A stretch of 54,383 nucleotides of DNA from CALMEH01 sp964548225 (GTDB lineage: Bacteria > Acidobacteriota > Blastocatellia > Pyrinomonadales > Pyrinomonadaceae), in contig CAZJQP010000025.1 of the NCBI GenBank assembly GCA_964548225.1, positions 1-54,383 of the forward strand, given 5' to 3'. Both the position numbers and the translations under genes were made by a program. The notes under the pieces were generated by a model. That model did not search any database and was not told the DNA's origin. It saw only the letters and a list, made by a program, of their open reading frames with translations. Below are positions 8,552 through 17,199 of the stretch, piece after piece (position 1 is the stretch's first letter; the number at the start of each line of letters is the position of its first letter).

Positions 8552-8631
8552 ATTTGCCTGCGAAATATAAGAAAGAAACGAAAAATATTTTTTAAGACTT
8601 TTCGTTTCTTTCTTATATTTCGCAGGCAAAT
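8552..8631. repeat. 33-bp perfect inverted repeat (TTGCCTGCGAA family)
   Basis: Arms 8552-8584 and 8599-8631 are exact reverse complements around a 14-bp spacer. The outer word TTGCCTGCGAA followed by ATA..GAAA..ACGAAA recurs in the inverted repeat at 31123-31200, so the two belong to one family. It lies 2 bp from the stop codon of the DUF3598-like gene. Confidence 0.9.
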
Positions 8632-8633
8632 TC

Positions 8634-9080
8634 TTAAGCGACTTTCCTCTCGTCAATCACGGTCAATTTCGCAAATTCGCCGTTTTCAAAATGTTGCCAA
8701 GTTCGGCAACGATGCGTGTCGCTTTCCAAAGTGATGATTTCCGAAAAACTGTTGTTCGGCTGGTCTTTATAAACCCAAGTCAGAAAAATCGTGTTTTCAT
8801 CAACTTCACACGATTCACCTTTCAAACGCGCATTGTCGAATTTCAACCAACCGTCTTTGAGTTCGCCCGGAAATTCCTTTGTTTCAACTTTTCCGTCGTC
8901 CCAAGTATAGACATTTTGCTGATAATATTCGTCAATGCCGTTTGTTTTACAGGTCAAACGGCTTTTGTGTTTATCCAAAATCTCGCCGGTTTTGGCATCA
9001 ATCAAAGTATAAGTTCCTTCCCAAATTCCGTTATGCCGCAGAAAAACGGGAAATTCGACTGCTGTTTTTGCTTCACTCAT
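8634..9080 (-). CDS. DUF3598-like (calycin/lipocalin-type) protein
   Basis: 148 residues starting MSEAKTAVEFPVFL after a clear GAGGTG Shine-Dalgarno. Motifs HNGIWEGTYTLID, HKSRLTC, YTWDDGK, LKFDNARLKG, TIFLTWVYKD and TWQHFENGEF resemble DUF3598, a small calycin-like barrel of unknown role. There is no signal peptide, so it is cytoplasmic. A near-perfect copy of the shared operator lies 11-16 bp upstream, placing it in the same regulon as hyuA, hyuB and the CoA-ligase genes. A pathway role, such as binding an intermediate, is inference. Confidence 0.75.
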   Translation of the reverse strand: MSEAKTAVEFPVFLRHNGIWEGTYTLIDAKTGEILDKHKSRLTCKTNGIDEYYQQNVYTWDDGKVETKEFPGELKDGWLKFDNARLKGESCEVDENTIFLTWVYKDQPNNSFSEIITLESDTHRCRTWQHFENGEFAKLTVIDERKVA

Positions 9081-9091
9081 AATTTCACCTC

Positions 9092-9117
9092 AATTTGTTA
9101 TAGACATATAACAAATT
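9092..9117. promoter_or_regulatory. Palindromic operator upstream of DUF3598-like gene
   Basis: Ten-bp arms AATTTGTTAT and ATAACAAATT around AGACAT. The core GTTAT/ATAAC lies at 9097-9101 and 9108-9112, 16 bp upstream of the start codon on the minus strand. Confidence 0.75.
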
Positions 9118-9155
9118 TATCCTACAACAAAAAAAGATGATTTTCAATCTTTCCG

Positions 9156-10055
9156 TTATTCAGCCGGGAAGTTATAAACAATTACTCCCGAAACTCTGAC
9201 TTTTTGCCCTGAAAGCAGTGTTGGATTAAATTTCGATTCTTTCGCCGCCTGAACCGCCGAAGATTTGAGCAAAGCGTGTCCGCTGACGGCAGTTGCCGAA
9301 ATCACATTACCGTTTTCGTCAACCATAACCTGCACGTTAACCGTGCCACTGGCACGAACTGCTTTGGCGGCGGCAGGATATTTCGGTTGGACGAGATTTG
9401 TCGCTTTGCCATTTAGCACGCCGCCGGAAATTGTCTTGACAGAGCCGGAATTATTCAAGGTTTCGATTGGTGTCGGTTTGACGCTCTGTTCGGTGTAGCC
9501 CGACAATTCCCGATATTTTTTGTCGTCGGCTTCGGCTAAATCGGTTTTGCCGAGTTTTCGATAAACTTCCGCCCGTTCGGAGTAAGCATCTTTGTCGTCC
9601 GGTTTTAATCGAATCACATCTGTCAGGTCAGCAACGGCTTTGTCATAATTTTTTTGCTCGACATAAATGAAGCTCCGCAGAAAATAAATCCGCGAATCAT
9701 CGGGAGTAATTTCGAGAACTTTGCCGTAATCCGCCAAAGCCAAATCGTATTGCTTTCGCTGGCGATAACCGTAACCGCGAACGCGCAACGCATCAACATT
9801 CTTCGGGTCAAGCCGAATTGCTTCGTCCAACGCGGCAAACGCGCAATCGTCGAGACTCGTCGCGCCGCTACCCGAATACATTTCGATATGTTTCTGCGCC
9901 CGTGCAAAAAATTCCTCCGAAGTTTTTGGCTCAGGCTCGTTCGCCATCGTGCAGTTATATTTCGGCTGAAAAACCTTGGATAGAGGATTTTCCTTACACC
10001 CGAAACCGAAACACAAAACTGAAAGACAAATCGCAAAATTAAGGAAATTTTTCAT
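9156..10055 (-). CDS. TPR lipoprotein with TonB C-terminal domain
   Basis: 299 residues from ATG 10055, chosen because it gives a lipoprotein signal MKNFLNFAICLSVLCFGFGC; a start at 10094 would bury it. Three or more TPR units (ALDEAIRLDPKNVDALRVRG, ALADYGKVLEITPDDSRIYF, KAVADLTDVIRLKPDDKDAY) occupy residues 60-170. The C-terminal 85 residues form a TonB domain with YPAAAKAVRASGTVNVQVMV and FNPTLLSGQKVRVSGVIVY. It is probably an envelope scaffold linking TPR binding to a TonB-type contact. It has no N-terminal TM/proline-rich energiser segment, so classic TonB energy transfer is not expected. Confidence 0.85.
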   Translation of the reverse strand: MKNFLNFAICLSVLCFGFGCKENPLSKVFQPKYNCTMANEPEPKTSEEFFARAQKHIEMYSGSGATSLDDCAFAALDEAIRLDPKNVDALRVRGYGYRQRKQYDLALADYGKVLEITPDDSRIYFLRSFIYVEQKNYDKAVADLTDVIRLKPDDKDAYSERAEVYRKLGKTDLAEADDKKYRELSGYTEQSVKPTPIETLNNSGSVKTISGGVLNGKATNLVQPKYPAAAKAVRASGTVNVQVMVDENGNVISATAVSGHALLKSSAVQAAKESKFNPTLLSGQKVRVSGVIVYNFPAE

Positions 10056-10179
10056 AAAATTAACCACTTTGTCGGCAGATTGACAGATTAACATTTTGAA
10101 AATTTATCCGCCAATCCGCCTGTTTTTCTTCAATCCACTTTGGAAGGCTGGACACGAAGAAAATTGAATCCGTGGTTGC

Positions 10180-10689
10180 TTAAAATCCGCCCGCAACTGT
10201 CGGCACGGTCGTCGGGCGCGGCGTAACGACTTGTGTTTCATTGACGACATCAATCGAAGGCGGCGGAACGCTTGCCGAATTTTGCAAAGGCACAAACGCG
10301 GGTGTCGCCGCCCAACCTTTCGGGTCGTAATTTGCCGCACTCGAATTTAAAAAACTCAAAGTATAAATCGTTTTTGAAATCGAGCCGTAAAGACTTTGAT
10401 TGCGAACTCGGTCAATGCGCCCGTCAACTAAAACTTCGCCCGGATAATCGGCACTGCAATCAAGCTGAAATTTCAAAATCCAATTTCGCGTGATTGGTCC
10501 ACAAACGCCGTCAACCGTCATTGTTCCTTGTGGACGGCAATCCGGCGAAGCCTGTTCGTAATAAATCTTCAAAAGATACTGCACCAATTTCACATCGTCG
10601 CTCATATTCGGACAATTTTTCCCGACGGCGTGAACCACGTTATAAAAAATCTTTGTATCCGCTTCGGGCGATGAATCTATAAATCCCAT
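10180..10689 (-). CDS. Small protein with peptidoglycan-binding-like domain
   Basis: 169 residues. The central stretch VKLVQYLLKIYYEQ...GTMTVDGVCGPITRNWILKFQ matches the shape of PG_binding_1 (three helices, DGxxGPxT, terminal FQ). A disordered Pro/Val-rich tail (VPPPSIDVV...TPRPTTVPT) ends the protein. No signal peptide. Start ATG 10689 follows AGGAG-AAAAAATT, nearly identical to the leader of the next upstream gene. It is the last of three small genes pointing the same way. The function is unknown; a particle or toxin-like assembly is only a thought. Confidence 0.7.
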   Translation of the reverse strand: MGFIDSSPEADTKIFYNVVHAVGKNCPNMSDDVKLVQYLLKIYYEQASPDCRPQGTMTVDGVCGPITRNWILKFQLDCSADYPGEVLVDGRIDRVRNQSLYGSISKTIYTLSFLNSSAANYDPKGWAATPAFVPLQNSASVPPPSIDVVNETQVVTPRPTTVPTVAGGF

Positions 10690-10712
10690 AATTTTTTCTC
10701 CTTCTAACTGAT

Positions 10713-11102
10713 TTATTTTTTAATCGGAACTGTCGGAAAACGCATTTCCCAACCGATTTCTTCATTGGTTGTAAAATGATAGCCTGTGCCGACAAGCATT
10801 TTTTCCGGCGAAAGCTGTTCGGCAAAGCGCGGCGGAACGTGATTCAACACAAGCAGATGATTAATTGCTTGCATCGTAATCGGATTGCTCATATCGGTCG
10901 TGCGCGAAAGCAGAATTCCTTCGCGCCAATAAGCCCATTTGCCCGAAGTCTGTCCGAAATTGTATCTGCCCACAACCTTTTGCCACCAAAGATGTTCGCC
11001 TAATCCGGCTTCATTTTTGACCGCCATATAACTAATCATCACTTTGCACGAAATTTTGGTTTTAATCGTCTCGATTGATATTTCTGCTTGCCATACTGCC
11101 AT
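10713..11102 (-). CDS. Hypothetical protein, 129 aa, middle of three-gene cassette
   Basis: Starts MAVWQAEISIETIKTKISCK with AGGAG at good spacing. Composition suggests a compact alpha/beta protein (HLWWQKVVGRYNFGQTSGKW, EQLSPEKMLVGTGYHF). No signal peptide or membrane segment. Lies 23 bp upstream of the peptidoglycan-binding-like gene and 78 bp downstream of the 151-residue gene, so probably one operon. The family is not recognised. Confidence 0.65.
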   Translation of the reverse strand: MAVWQAEISIETIKTKISCKVMISYMAVKNEAGLGEHLWWQKVVGRYNFGQTSGKWAYWREGILLSRTTDMSNPITMQAINHLLVLNHVPPRFAEQLSPEKMLVGTGYHFTTNEEIGWEMRFPTVPIKK

Positions 11103-11180
11103 AATTTTTTCTCCTGTTTTTCAAAATTCACCGTCAAAGTCTTGCAATTCCAAAAGTGTTTGCTTTATTGACTATGCTTT

Positions 11181-11636
11181 TTAAGAAATCTTTACATCAC
11201 CGTTCCAAATATTTTCCCACGCGGTCATCATACCGCCATTTAAGTCGTGTTTTTTGAACGTAGTTGTAATAGAAATGCTTCCCGCCGATAAGCCGTTCAC
11301 CCCAACTTTACGCTCCGCTTGATACTTCACGGTATTTTCTTTCGGTTCGGTTATGGTAAAGGTGAAAGTAACCGTGCCGGAAACCGCGACAGAATCGGGA
11401 ACTTTAATATCAACAACATATACATCGCCGAAATTAAAGAGAATTCCTTCGCCTGCTTTAGCAACTGAATTTTTAACTTCAAATGGTTTTGATGACGTAA
11501 AACACGACGAACTTGTTCCTTGACAAGCGGCACTGTAAAGCAGACGTTCTCCGTGATACTTAAACGCCAGCCAAGCCGAACCGCCTGAAAAACCTGCATA
11601 ACCTGCGCCTTCAATATGAAATGCCATTTCGATCAT
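11181..11636 (-). CDS. Hypothetical beta-rich protein, 151 aa
   Basis: Starts MIEMAFHIEGAGYAGFSGGS after AAAGAG. The sequence is Gly/Ser/Thr-rich with alternating hydrophobics (GTVTFTFTITEPKENTV, SAGSISITTTFKK), suggesting a beta sandwich. It has two Cys residues near 38 and 45 (AACQGTSSSCF). No signal peptide. It is first in the three-gene cassette and follows a small HTH gene by 12 bp, so that regulator may control it. The family is not recognised. Confidence 0.65.
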   Translation of the reverse strand: MIEMAFHIEGAGYAGFSGGSAWLAFKYHGERLLYSAACQGTSSSCFTSSKPFEVKNSVAKAGEGILFNFGDVYVVDIKVPDSVAVSGTVTFTFTITEPKENTVKYQAERKVGVNGLSAGSISITTTFKKHDLNGGMMTAWENIWNGDVKIS

Positions 11637-11648
11637 AATTTGCTCTTT

Positions 11649-11930
11649 TTATCTATCAATTTTTTTATAATTTTTTGCTAAACCCGAAAAAGAATCCGCA
11701 CAAATCAAAAGTTGTCCGTTCGCCGTTTCGGTTGAATGAATCTGCTCGATTTCCGCCAGCCGAAAAATCGTTTTTTCGGAAACCGAAAGCATCGTTGCCG
11801 TTTGCAAAACGGTCAAATGATTTGCTTCCGCCCGACATTCTTCACAAAAAAATCTCGCTTTTCCGCCGAATCGAATCGTTTTTAATTCGTGTTTTTCCAA
11901 TCTGATTTTTGTGCGTCTGATTGTTTTCAT
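11649..11930 (-). CDS. Small HTH DNA-binding protein with CxxC (excisionase/MerR-like)
   Basis: 93 residues from ATG 11930 (MKTIRRTKIRLEKHELKTIR); a longer frame to 11981 is possible but lacks support. Residues 35-38 carry FFCEECRAE, a possible metal knuckle. HLTVLQTATMLSVSEKTIFRL is a MerR/excisionase-type helix-turn-helix, followed by HSTETANGQLLICADSF, the usual wing. Probably a local regulator of the three-gene cassette that starts 12 bp downstream. Confidence 0.7.
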   Translation of the reverse strand: MKTIRRTKIRLEKHELKTIRFGGKARFFCEECRAEANHLTVLQTATMLSVSEKTIFRLAEIEQIHSTETANGQLLICADSFSGLAKNYKKIDR

Positions 11931-12085
11931 AAAAAATCTTTCCGTTTCAACTCTCTTTCTGCTAAAATTTTTGACGAACACGAAATCCGCCCACCGTGCT
12001 ATTTGCGACAGGCAAAGATTGGCAATTTTGCCGCAAAATGTCCTAAATTCGTAGGTAAATTTTTATAAATTTTTATAAATTGGCG

Positions 12086-14251
12086 ATGGAAAACGACCGA
12101 CAAAACAGAATAATTTCCTTTGCCGAGTTTGAACTCGACACCGTTCTCCGCCGTTTGATGCGCGAAGGCGAAGCAGTCGCGCTTCACGCCAGAGCTTTTG
12201 ATTTATTGACTTTTTTGATACAAAACAACGGCAGAATTGTTACCAAAGACGAAATTTTCGGCGCAGTTTGGGATAGGCAATTTGTTGAAGAAGCAAATCT
12301 GGTCGTGCAAATCTCAAATTTGCGGAAAGCTCTGGGCGAAACGAAAAACGCGCCGCGATTTCTGATTACAATTCCGGGCAAAGGCTACAAATTTGCCGCC
12401 GAAACTAACGAAAATCTGCTGACAATCGAAACTCATTCGGTTTCGGAATTGACCATCGAAGAAGAAATCATTCCGCAACGCCAAGCATTTTCAGCAAAAT
12501 CAAATCAAAAATGGCTCGCCGTTTCCGCTGTCGCGGTTTTAGTAATTTTAACCGTCGGCGCAATCGGTTATTTCAGTTTTCGCAAGGTGGACGAAAAAAA
12601 TGATTTCGCATCAATCTGGACAAATCCTTCGCGGCGCGTTTCGCCCAGACAACTGACCGCAAACGGCAAAATCGGCGTTTCCGCCATCTCGCCCGACGGC
12701 AATCTTTTCGCATACACAAACGAAGGAAGCGAGAAATCGGGAATTTGGGTTTCCGGTGTTACAGGCATTCAGGCTTTTGAAGTTTTACCGCCAACGGTCA
12801 TAAATATTTTGGGTTTGACCTTTTCGCCCGACGGTTTTCAAATTTATTACGTCGCCCGCGACGAAAAAAATCCGAACGGCGCACTTTTTCGCGTTCCCGC
12901 GCTCGGCGGAGTTTCGGAAAAAGTTTTGGAAAACGTCAGTCGCCCTGTAACTTTTTCGCCCGACGGCAAACGATTTGCGTTTGTTCGCAGCGATTCAAAA
13001 CGCACCATAATTATCGCGGCAGATGCAAACGGCGCGAATGAAAAAGAAATCGCCACACGCCCGAAAGAAGCAGGTTTTAACGGAAACGGTGCGGATTGGT
13101 CGCCTGACGGAACAAAAATCGCCATCGGCGGAAAAGACGAAAAGACAGGCGAAAACACAGTTTTGCTAATTGATGTGAGAAGCGGAAAAGCAGAAACCTT
13201 CGGCGAAAAAACTTGGACTTGGGTGCGCCGTGTCGAATGGATGCCGGACGGAAGCGGTTTGTTTTTGAATGTCATCGAAAAAAATTCGTGGCAGGAAAGA
13301 CAAATCTGGATGCTCGAATATCCGGGCGGCAAAGCGAACAAAATCACCAACGATTTGAACCGCTACGGCGGCGAAACCGTCAGCATTTCGGCAGACGGCA
13401 CAAAACTTATCGCGGTCAGCGCACAAACAATCTCGAACATTTTCGTCGGCAATTCGGACGATGTAAGCCGCCTTAATAAAATTACTAACAACGCCGTTGG
13501 CAAACGCGATGGCGCATTTAACTCTCTGGCGTTTGCGCCCGATGGCAGACTCGTTTTTCGACGATTTTTCGACAAAAGCGAAACGCTTTGGACAATGAAT
13601 GCCGACGGTTCAAACGCCAAACAACTCACGCCCGGCGGCTCGATGGACCGAAAACCTGTCGTAACAACTGACGGTCGTTTCGTTGTTTTCGATTCGGTCA
13701 GAAGCGGTAGTTTCAACATTTGGCGCGTTAATTTGGACGGAAGCGATTTAAGGCAAATCACCACCGACGGCGGCGCAAGCGCAAGCGTTACGCCCGACGG
13801 AAATTGGATTTTTTATGAACGCGACAATTTTATTTGGAAAATTCCATCTGACGGCGGAACGCCTGTTCAGATGACAAATAAGCCGTCAAAAGCCGTCGAA
13901 ATTTCGCCCGACGGTAAAATGTTCGCCTGTTTTTACCGCCTTGCGAAAGAAGAAAAATTAAAGCTCGCTATCTTTCCAATCGAAGGCGGTGAACCGCTTT
14001 ATTTGTTCGATTCGGTTCTGGATTTGAACTACGAAAAACTCCGCTGGTCGCCTGATGGACAATTTTTAATTTACGCTTTTTACAATTCAACCGCTTGGAA
14101 ACAAAATCTCACCGGCGGCGCACCCGAAAAATTTCTCGAATACGCGGACGAAATCATCAACGCCTTCGCGTGGTCGCCCGACGGCAAACAATTCGCTGTC
14201 GCCCACGGTCAGGAATTACGCGATGTCGTGCTTTTCACGATTGAAAAATAA
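12086..14251 (+). CDS. Winged-helix (OmpR-type) / TM / TolB-like propeller regulator
   Basis: 721 residues from ATG 12086; a TTG two codons earlier is less likely. Residues 1-105 form an OmpR/CadC winged helix (FELDTVLRRLMREGEAVALH, IVTKDEIFGAVWD, VVQISNLRKALGE, TIPGKGYKF). One TM helix (WLAVSAVAVLVILTVGAIGYF) sits near residue 150. The rest is a periplasmic beta-propeller with repeated SPDG/TPDG/TADG PD40 blades. This is a one-component membrane-tethered regulator design common in Acidobacteriota; signal and targets are unknown. The two AATTTTTATA repeats just upstream may be an autoregulatory site. Confidence 0.9.
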   Translation: MENDRQNRIISFAEFELDTVLRRLMREGEAVALHARAFDLLTFLIQNNGRIVTKDEIFGAVWDRQFVEEANLVVQISNLRKALGETKNAPRFLITIPGKGYKFAAETNENLLTIETHSVSELTIEEEIIPQRQAFSAKSNQKWLAVSAVAVLVILTVGAIGYFSFRKVDEKNDFASIWTNPSRRVSPRQLTANGKIGVSAISPDGNLFAYTNEGSEKSGIWVSGVTGIQAFEVLPPTVINILGLTFSPDGFQIYYVARDEKNPNGALFRVPALGGVSEKVLENVSRPVTFSPDGKRFAFVRSDSKRTIIIAADANGANEKEIATRPKEAGFNGNGADWSPDGTKIAIGGKDEKTGENTVLLIDVRSGKAETFGEKTWTWVRRVEWMPDGSGLFLNVIEKNSWQERQIWMLEYPGGKANKITNDLNRYGGETVSISADGTKLIAVSAQTISNIFVGNSDDVSRLNKITNNAVGKRDGAFNSLAFAPDGRLVFRRFFDKSETLWTMNADGSNAKQLTPGGSMDRKPVVTTDGRFVVFDSVRSGSFNIWRVNLDGSDLRQITTDGGASASVTPDGNWIFYERDNFIWKIPSDGGTPVQMTNKPSKAVEISPDGKMFACFYRLAKEEKLKLAIFPIEGGEPLYLFDSVLDLNYEKLRWSPDGQFLIYAFYNSTAWKQNLTGGAPEKFLEYADEIINAFAWSPDGKQFAVAHGQELRDVVLFTIEK

Positions 14252-14305
14252 GTTATGAGTCCCAAACGCTGGTAGTTTTATACGCTGAAACATGAACTCC
14301 AAACT

Positions 14306-15757
14306 TCAAGTCAACCAAGGGAAAATCTTGCCCGAATAATTAACGTAAATTCCTTTTAATTTCGTGTAATTTTCCAACGCTTCAAGACCGAAGTTTTGTC
14401 CTGTGCCGCTCAAATTTCGGATTCCGGCGGGCATCATCGGTGTCATATACGATGGCATATTGACGAAAACCAAACCTGAATCCATCGCCGCTGAAACGCG
14501 GTGCATACGATTTAAATCGTTCGTCCAAAAATACGCGCCGAGTCCGTAATCGCTATCGTTTGCAAGGTTTATCGCTTCTTCTTCGGTTGAAAATGTGGTC
14601 AAACCAACGACCGGACCGAAAATTTCTTCGCGCCAGATTCGCATCTGCGGAGTCATTTTCGCAAAAACAGTCGGTTCGACGAAATAACCTTTGTCGCCGA
14701 TTCGATTTCCGCCCGCGACGATTTCCGCGCCTTCCGCTTTGCCGATTTCGATGTAATCTAAAACGCGCTCCATTTGTTTGCGGCTGATGATTGGTCCGAC
14801 GTTTGAACTCGCGTCCATCGGATTTCCTACGCGAATTTTCTTCGCTTTTTCGATGACTTTTGCCGTAACTTCAACGGCGATTTTTTCGTCAATTAAAACC
14901 CGCGAAGCCGCCAAACAAAACTGCCCGTTATTTCCCAAACTCGACTGCAAAATTCCGTTGACCGCCAAATCAATATCGGCATCGGCAAAAATAATATTTG
15001 CCGATTTACCGCCCATTTCAAGCAATGCGGGCTTGGTCATTCGCCCCGTTTGTTCGCCCAAAAGTTTGCCGATTGCGCTCGAACCCGTGAAGGCGATTTT
15101 TTTCACTTTCGGATGATGAACAAGATGTTGACCTGTCGTTCCATCGCCGTGAACGACATTGAAAACACCTTTCGGAAAGCCGATTTCCATAAATAATTCG
15201 GCTAACATTGTGGTCGTCGCAGGCGTTTGTTCCGCCATTTTCATCACCACCGTATTTCCGCAAGCGAGCGCAGCGGAAAGTTTCAGCGTCGCCATCACGA
15301 GCGGAAAATTCCAAGGCGCAATCGCGCCAATCACACCGTAAGGTTCGCGCACCGCGTAACGATGCGTTCCGGCTTCATTGTTCGGCACGGCAGTTCTGAG
15401 TTTGTCCGCCGCGCCCGCGTAATATCTGAAAAAATCCGCGCAAAACGGCACGTCAATATGCAAATTCGACTGAAAAGTTTTCCCCGAATCTTCCGTTTCC
15501 GCCAAAGCAAATTCTTCGCGCCGTTCCAACAGTTTATCAGCGACTTTATAAAGCAATTTCCCGCGTTCGAGCGGCGCAAAATTCTTCCAAATTTCAAACG
15601 CTTTTCCGGCAGATTCAACCGCCGCATCAACGTCCGCGCTTTCGCCAAACGCGACTTCGGCAATCGTTTCTTCGGTTGCCGGATTTTCCGATAGAAAAGT
15701 TTTGCCCGATTCGGAAGCGATTTCTTCGCCGTCAATGTAATGATTTATTGTCTGCAT
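14306..15757 (-). CDS. Aldehyde dehydrogenase (NAD(P)+, ALDH superfamily)
   Basis: 483 residues if started at ATG 15757 (MQTINHYIDGEEIAS), the usual family N-terminus. Longer starts at 15787 or 15814 would run through the operator. Catalytic residues are N150 (APWNFPL), E247 (LEMGG) and C281 (NNGQFC); the nucleotide loop is FTGSSAIGKLL. It oxidises an aldehyde to its acid, resembling betaine/hydroxymuconic-semialdehyde types. Its operator ends 2 bp before the start codon, leaving no room for a Shine-Dalgarno, so either translation is leaderless-like or the upstream ATG is used. It belongs to the proposed regulon. Confidence 0.9.
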   Translation of the reverse strand: MQTINHYIDGEEIASESGKTFLSENPATEETIAEVAFGESADVDAAVESAGKAFEIWKNFAPLERGKLLYKVADKLLERREEFALAETEDSGKTFQSNLHIDVPFCADFFRYYAGAADKLRTAVPNNEAGTHRYAVREPYGVIGAIAPWNFPLVMATLKLSAALACGNTVVMKMAEQTPATTTMLAELFMEIGFPKGVFNVVHGDGTTGQHLVHHPKVKKIAFTGSSAIGKLLGEQTGRMTKPALLEMGGKSANIIFADADIDLAVNGILQSSLGNNGQFCLAASRVLIDEKIAVEVTAKVIEKAKKIRVGNPMDASSNVGPIISRKQMERVLDYIEIGKAEGAEIVAGGNRIGDKGYFVEPTVFAKMTPQMRIWREEIFGPVVGLTTFSTEEEAINLANDSDYGLGAYFWTNDLNRMHRVSAAMDSGLVFVNMPSYMTPMMPAGIRNLSGTGQNFGLEALENYTKLKGIYVNYSGKIFPWLT

Positions 15758-15759
15758 TT

Positions 15760-15775
15760 GTATTAGATTTATAAC
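15760..15775. promoter_or_regulatory. Palindromic operator abutting aldehyde dehydrogenase start
   Basis: GTATT (15760-15764), six bases, ATAAC (15771-15775), flanked by AAAT on the right. The left half-site is degenerate, exactly as in the hyuB site. Confidence 0.6.
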
Positions 15776-15859
15776 AAATTTCATTTTGTAAAGCAAAAAA
15801 CGTGAAAAGTTCATTGATAAAAATATGAGATATGAGATATTTTTATTGTGAAATAAATT

Positions 15860-16246
15860 ATGGCGAAATTAGATGAAAGAGCATTCAAAACTTTAATTGA
15901 ATACCTCGAAAAAGTTCCAGCAATTCAAAAACCGATTGCATCAGATTCAGATGAAAATGGTTTTTGGTGGATAAAATTCGGGATGGATATTAACCACGAA
16001 TTGGCTTGGAACGTCGTTCAAGAAATCGGTTGCGTCGTGAATTATATTTCATTTAAGGAAAGATTAACGACTATTTTTTATCCTGTTTCGCCTGCGCCAT
16101 ATTTGAATGGCGGACCGAAGGATTTTCTGTCTTGGGTAATCGAAAATAAAGACAAAGACTTCAGACCGGGAACTTTACAAAAATGGCTCGAAGGCAGATT
16201 GCCGCAACCTGTTGACGATTTGGAGCAATGGAACACGGACGACTAA
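15860..16246 (+). CDS. Hypothetical protein, 128 aa
   Basis: Starts MAKLDERAFKTLIEYLEKVP and contains NGFWWIKFGMDINHELAWNVVQEI and SPAPYLNGGPKDFLSWVIENK. Soluble, no signal peptide, no recognised catalytic motif. Its 3' end overlaps the HMG-CoA-lyase-like gene by 4 bp in convergent orientation. The conserved-looking Trp/Asn/Pro pattern argues for a real gene; function unknown. Confidence 0.65.
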   Translation: MAKLDERAFKTLIEYLEKVPAIQKPIASDSDENGFWWIKFGMDINHELAWNVVQEIGCVVNYISFKERLTTIFYPVSPAPYLNGGPKDFLSWVIENKDKDFRPGTLQKWLEGRLPQPVDDLEQWNTDD

Positions 16247-17115
16247 TTTATTTTAGCTTTCGCTTCAATCTGCTTGGCAAATTCAGCAGTTTCTTTTAGC
16301 TTCTCCGCATCAATTCCCGTTGCAATTCCCATCTTTTCCATCATCCAAACGACTTTTTCCGTCGCCACATTGCCGCTCGCGCCGGGCGAAAACGGACATC
16401 CGCCAAGTCCGCCCGCAGATGAATCAAAAACATTCCAACCTGCCGTCATTGCCGCGTAGATATTGGCTAAAGCCGTAAAATTCGTATCGTGAAAATGTCC
16501 GGCAAATTGTTGATTCGGAAACATTTCTTTGGCTTTTCTGCAAAGTTCAAAAACATCATTCGGCGTAGCTTTCCCGACCGTATCGTTAAATGCTATTTCG
16601 TCCGCGCCTGATTCAACAAGTTCTTTCGTAATCTCCAAAATTCTGTCTTTCGGCACTTCGCCTTCATACGGACAAACCCAAGTTACGGCAATCGAAGCAC
16701 GAACTTTTACACCTGATTCGTGGGCATCGGCGATACATTTTTTCGTCATTGCCAAACCGTCGGCAATCGTCGTATTCGCGTTTTTCAAACTCATCGTTTC
16801 CGTCGCCGCCATCACATAGCAAATCCAATCAACATCTGCCGCAATCGCACTTTTGTAACCGCGTTCGTTTAACGCCAACCCGACTTCATCAATGTTTTCA
16901 TCATCACCAATCGCCGCCAAAATCTCAGACGCATCAGCCATCTGCGGCACGGCTTTCGGGGACACAAACGAAACCGCTTCGATGCGCCGAAAACCCGCGC
17001 TTTTTGCCATTTCGATAAGTTTGATTTTATCTGCCGTCGGCACGAAATTCGGCAACATCTGTAATCCGTCGCGTGGACTAACTTCGACTATTTCGACTTG
17101 TTTCGGTAAGTTCAT
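16243..17115 (-). CDS. HMG-CoA-lyase-like aldolase
   Basis: 290 residues, full length for the HMGL-like TIM barrel. Visible are VSPRDGLQ (R14, D15), GHFHD (H207, H209), the glycine loop GGLGGCPFSPGASGN with catalytic Cys240, and NVATEKVV. The family cleaves 3-hydroxy-3-methylglutaryl-CoA or related 3-hydroxy-3-alkyl-acyl-CoA thioesters to acetyl-CoA plus a ketoacid. Next to a CaiB-type CoA-transferase this makes a plausible activation-and-cleavage pair. HMG-CoA itself as substrate is likely but unproven. Confidence 0.9.
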   Translation of the reverse strand: MNLPKQVEIVEVSPRDGLQMLPNFVPTADKIKLIEMAKSAGFRRIEAVSFVSPKAVPQMADASEILAAIGDDENIDEVGLALNERGYKSAIAADVDWICYVMAATETMSLKNANTTIADGLAMTKKCIADAHESGVKVRASIAVTWVCPYEGEVPKDRILEITKELVESGADEIAFNDTVGKATPNDVFELCRKAKEMFPNQQFAGHFHDTNFTALANIYAAMTAGWNVFDSSAGGLGGCPFSPGASGNVATEKVVWMMEKMGIATGIDAEKLKETAEFAKQIEAKAKIN

Positions 17116-17132
17116 ATTTTTCTTTTAGCGAA

Positions 17133-17195
17133 GAACAAACACGAAATTTCACGAAAATTATTTTGAAAACCTTTCGTGCTTTTTCGTGTTTGTTC
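17133..17195. repeat. Inverted repeat (ACACGAAA words)
   Basis: Arms 17133-17156 and 17172-17195, 21 of 24 bases complementary, in the gap between CaiB-type and HMGL genes. Same word family as 36117 and 43826. Confidence 0.75.
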
Positions 17196-17199
17196 GTGA

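Noticed and set aside
14252..14305. Small RNA or terminator between convergent genes
   Set aside because: 54 bp with no clear stem-loop.
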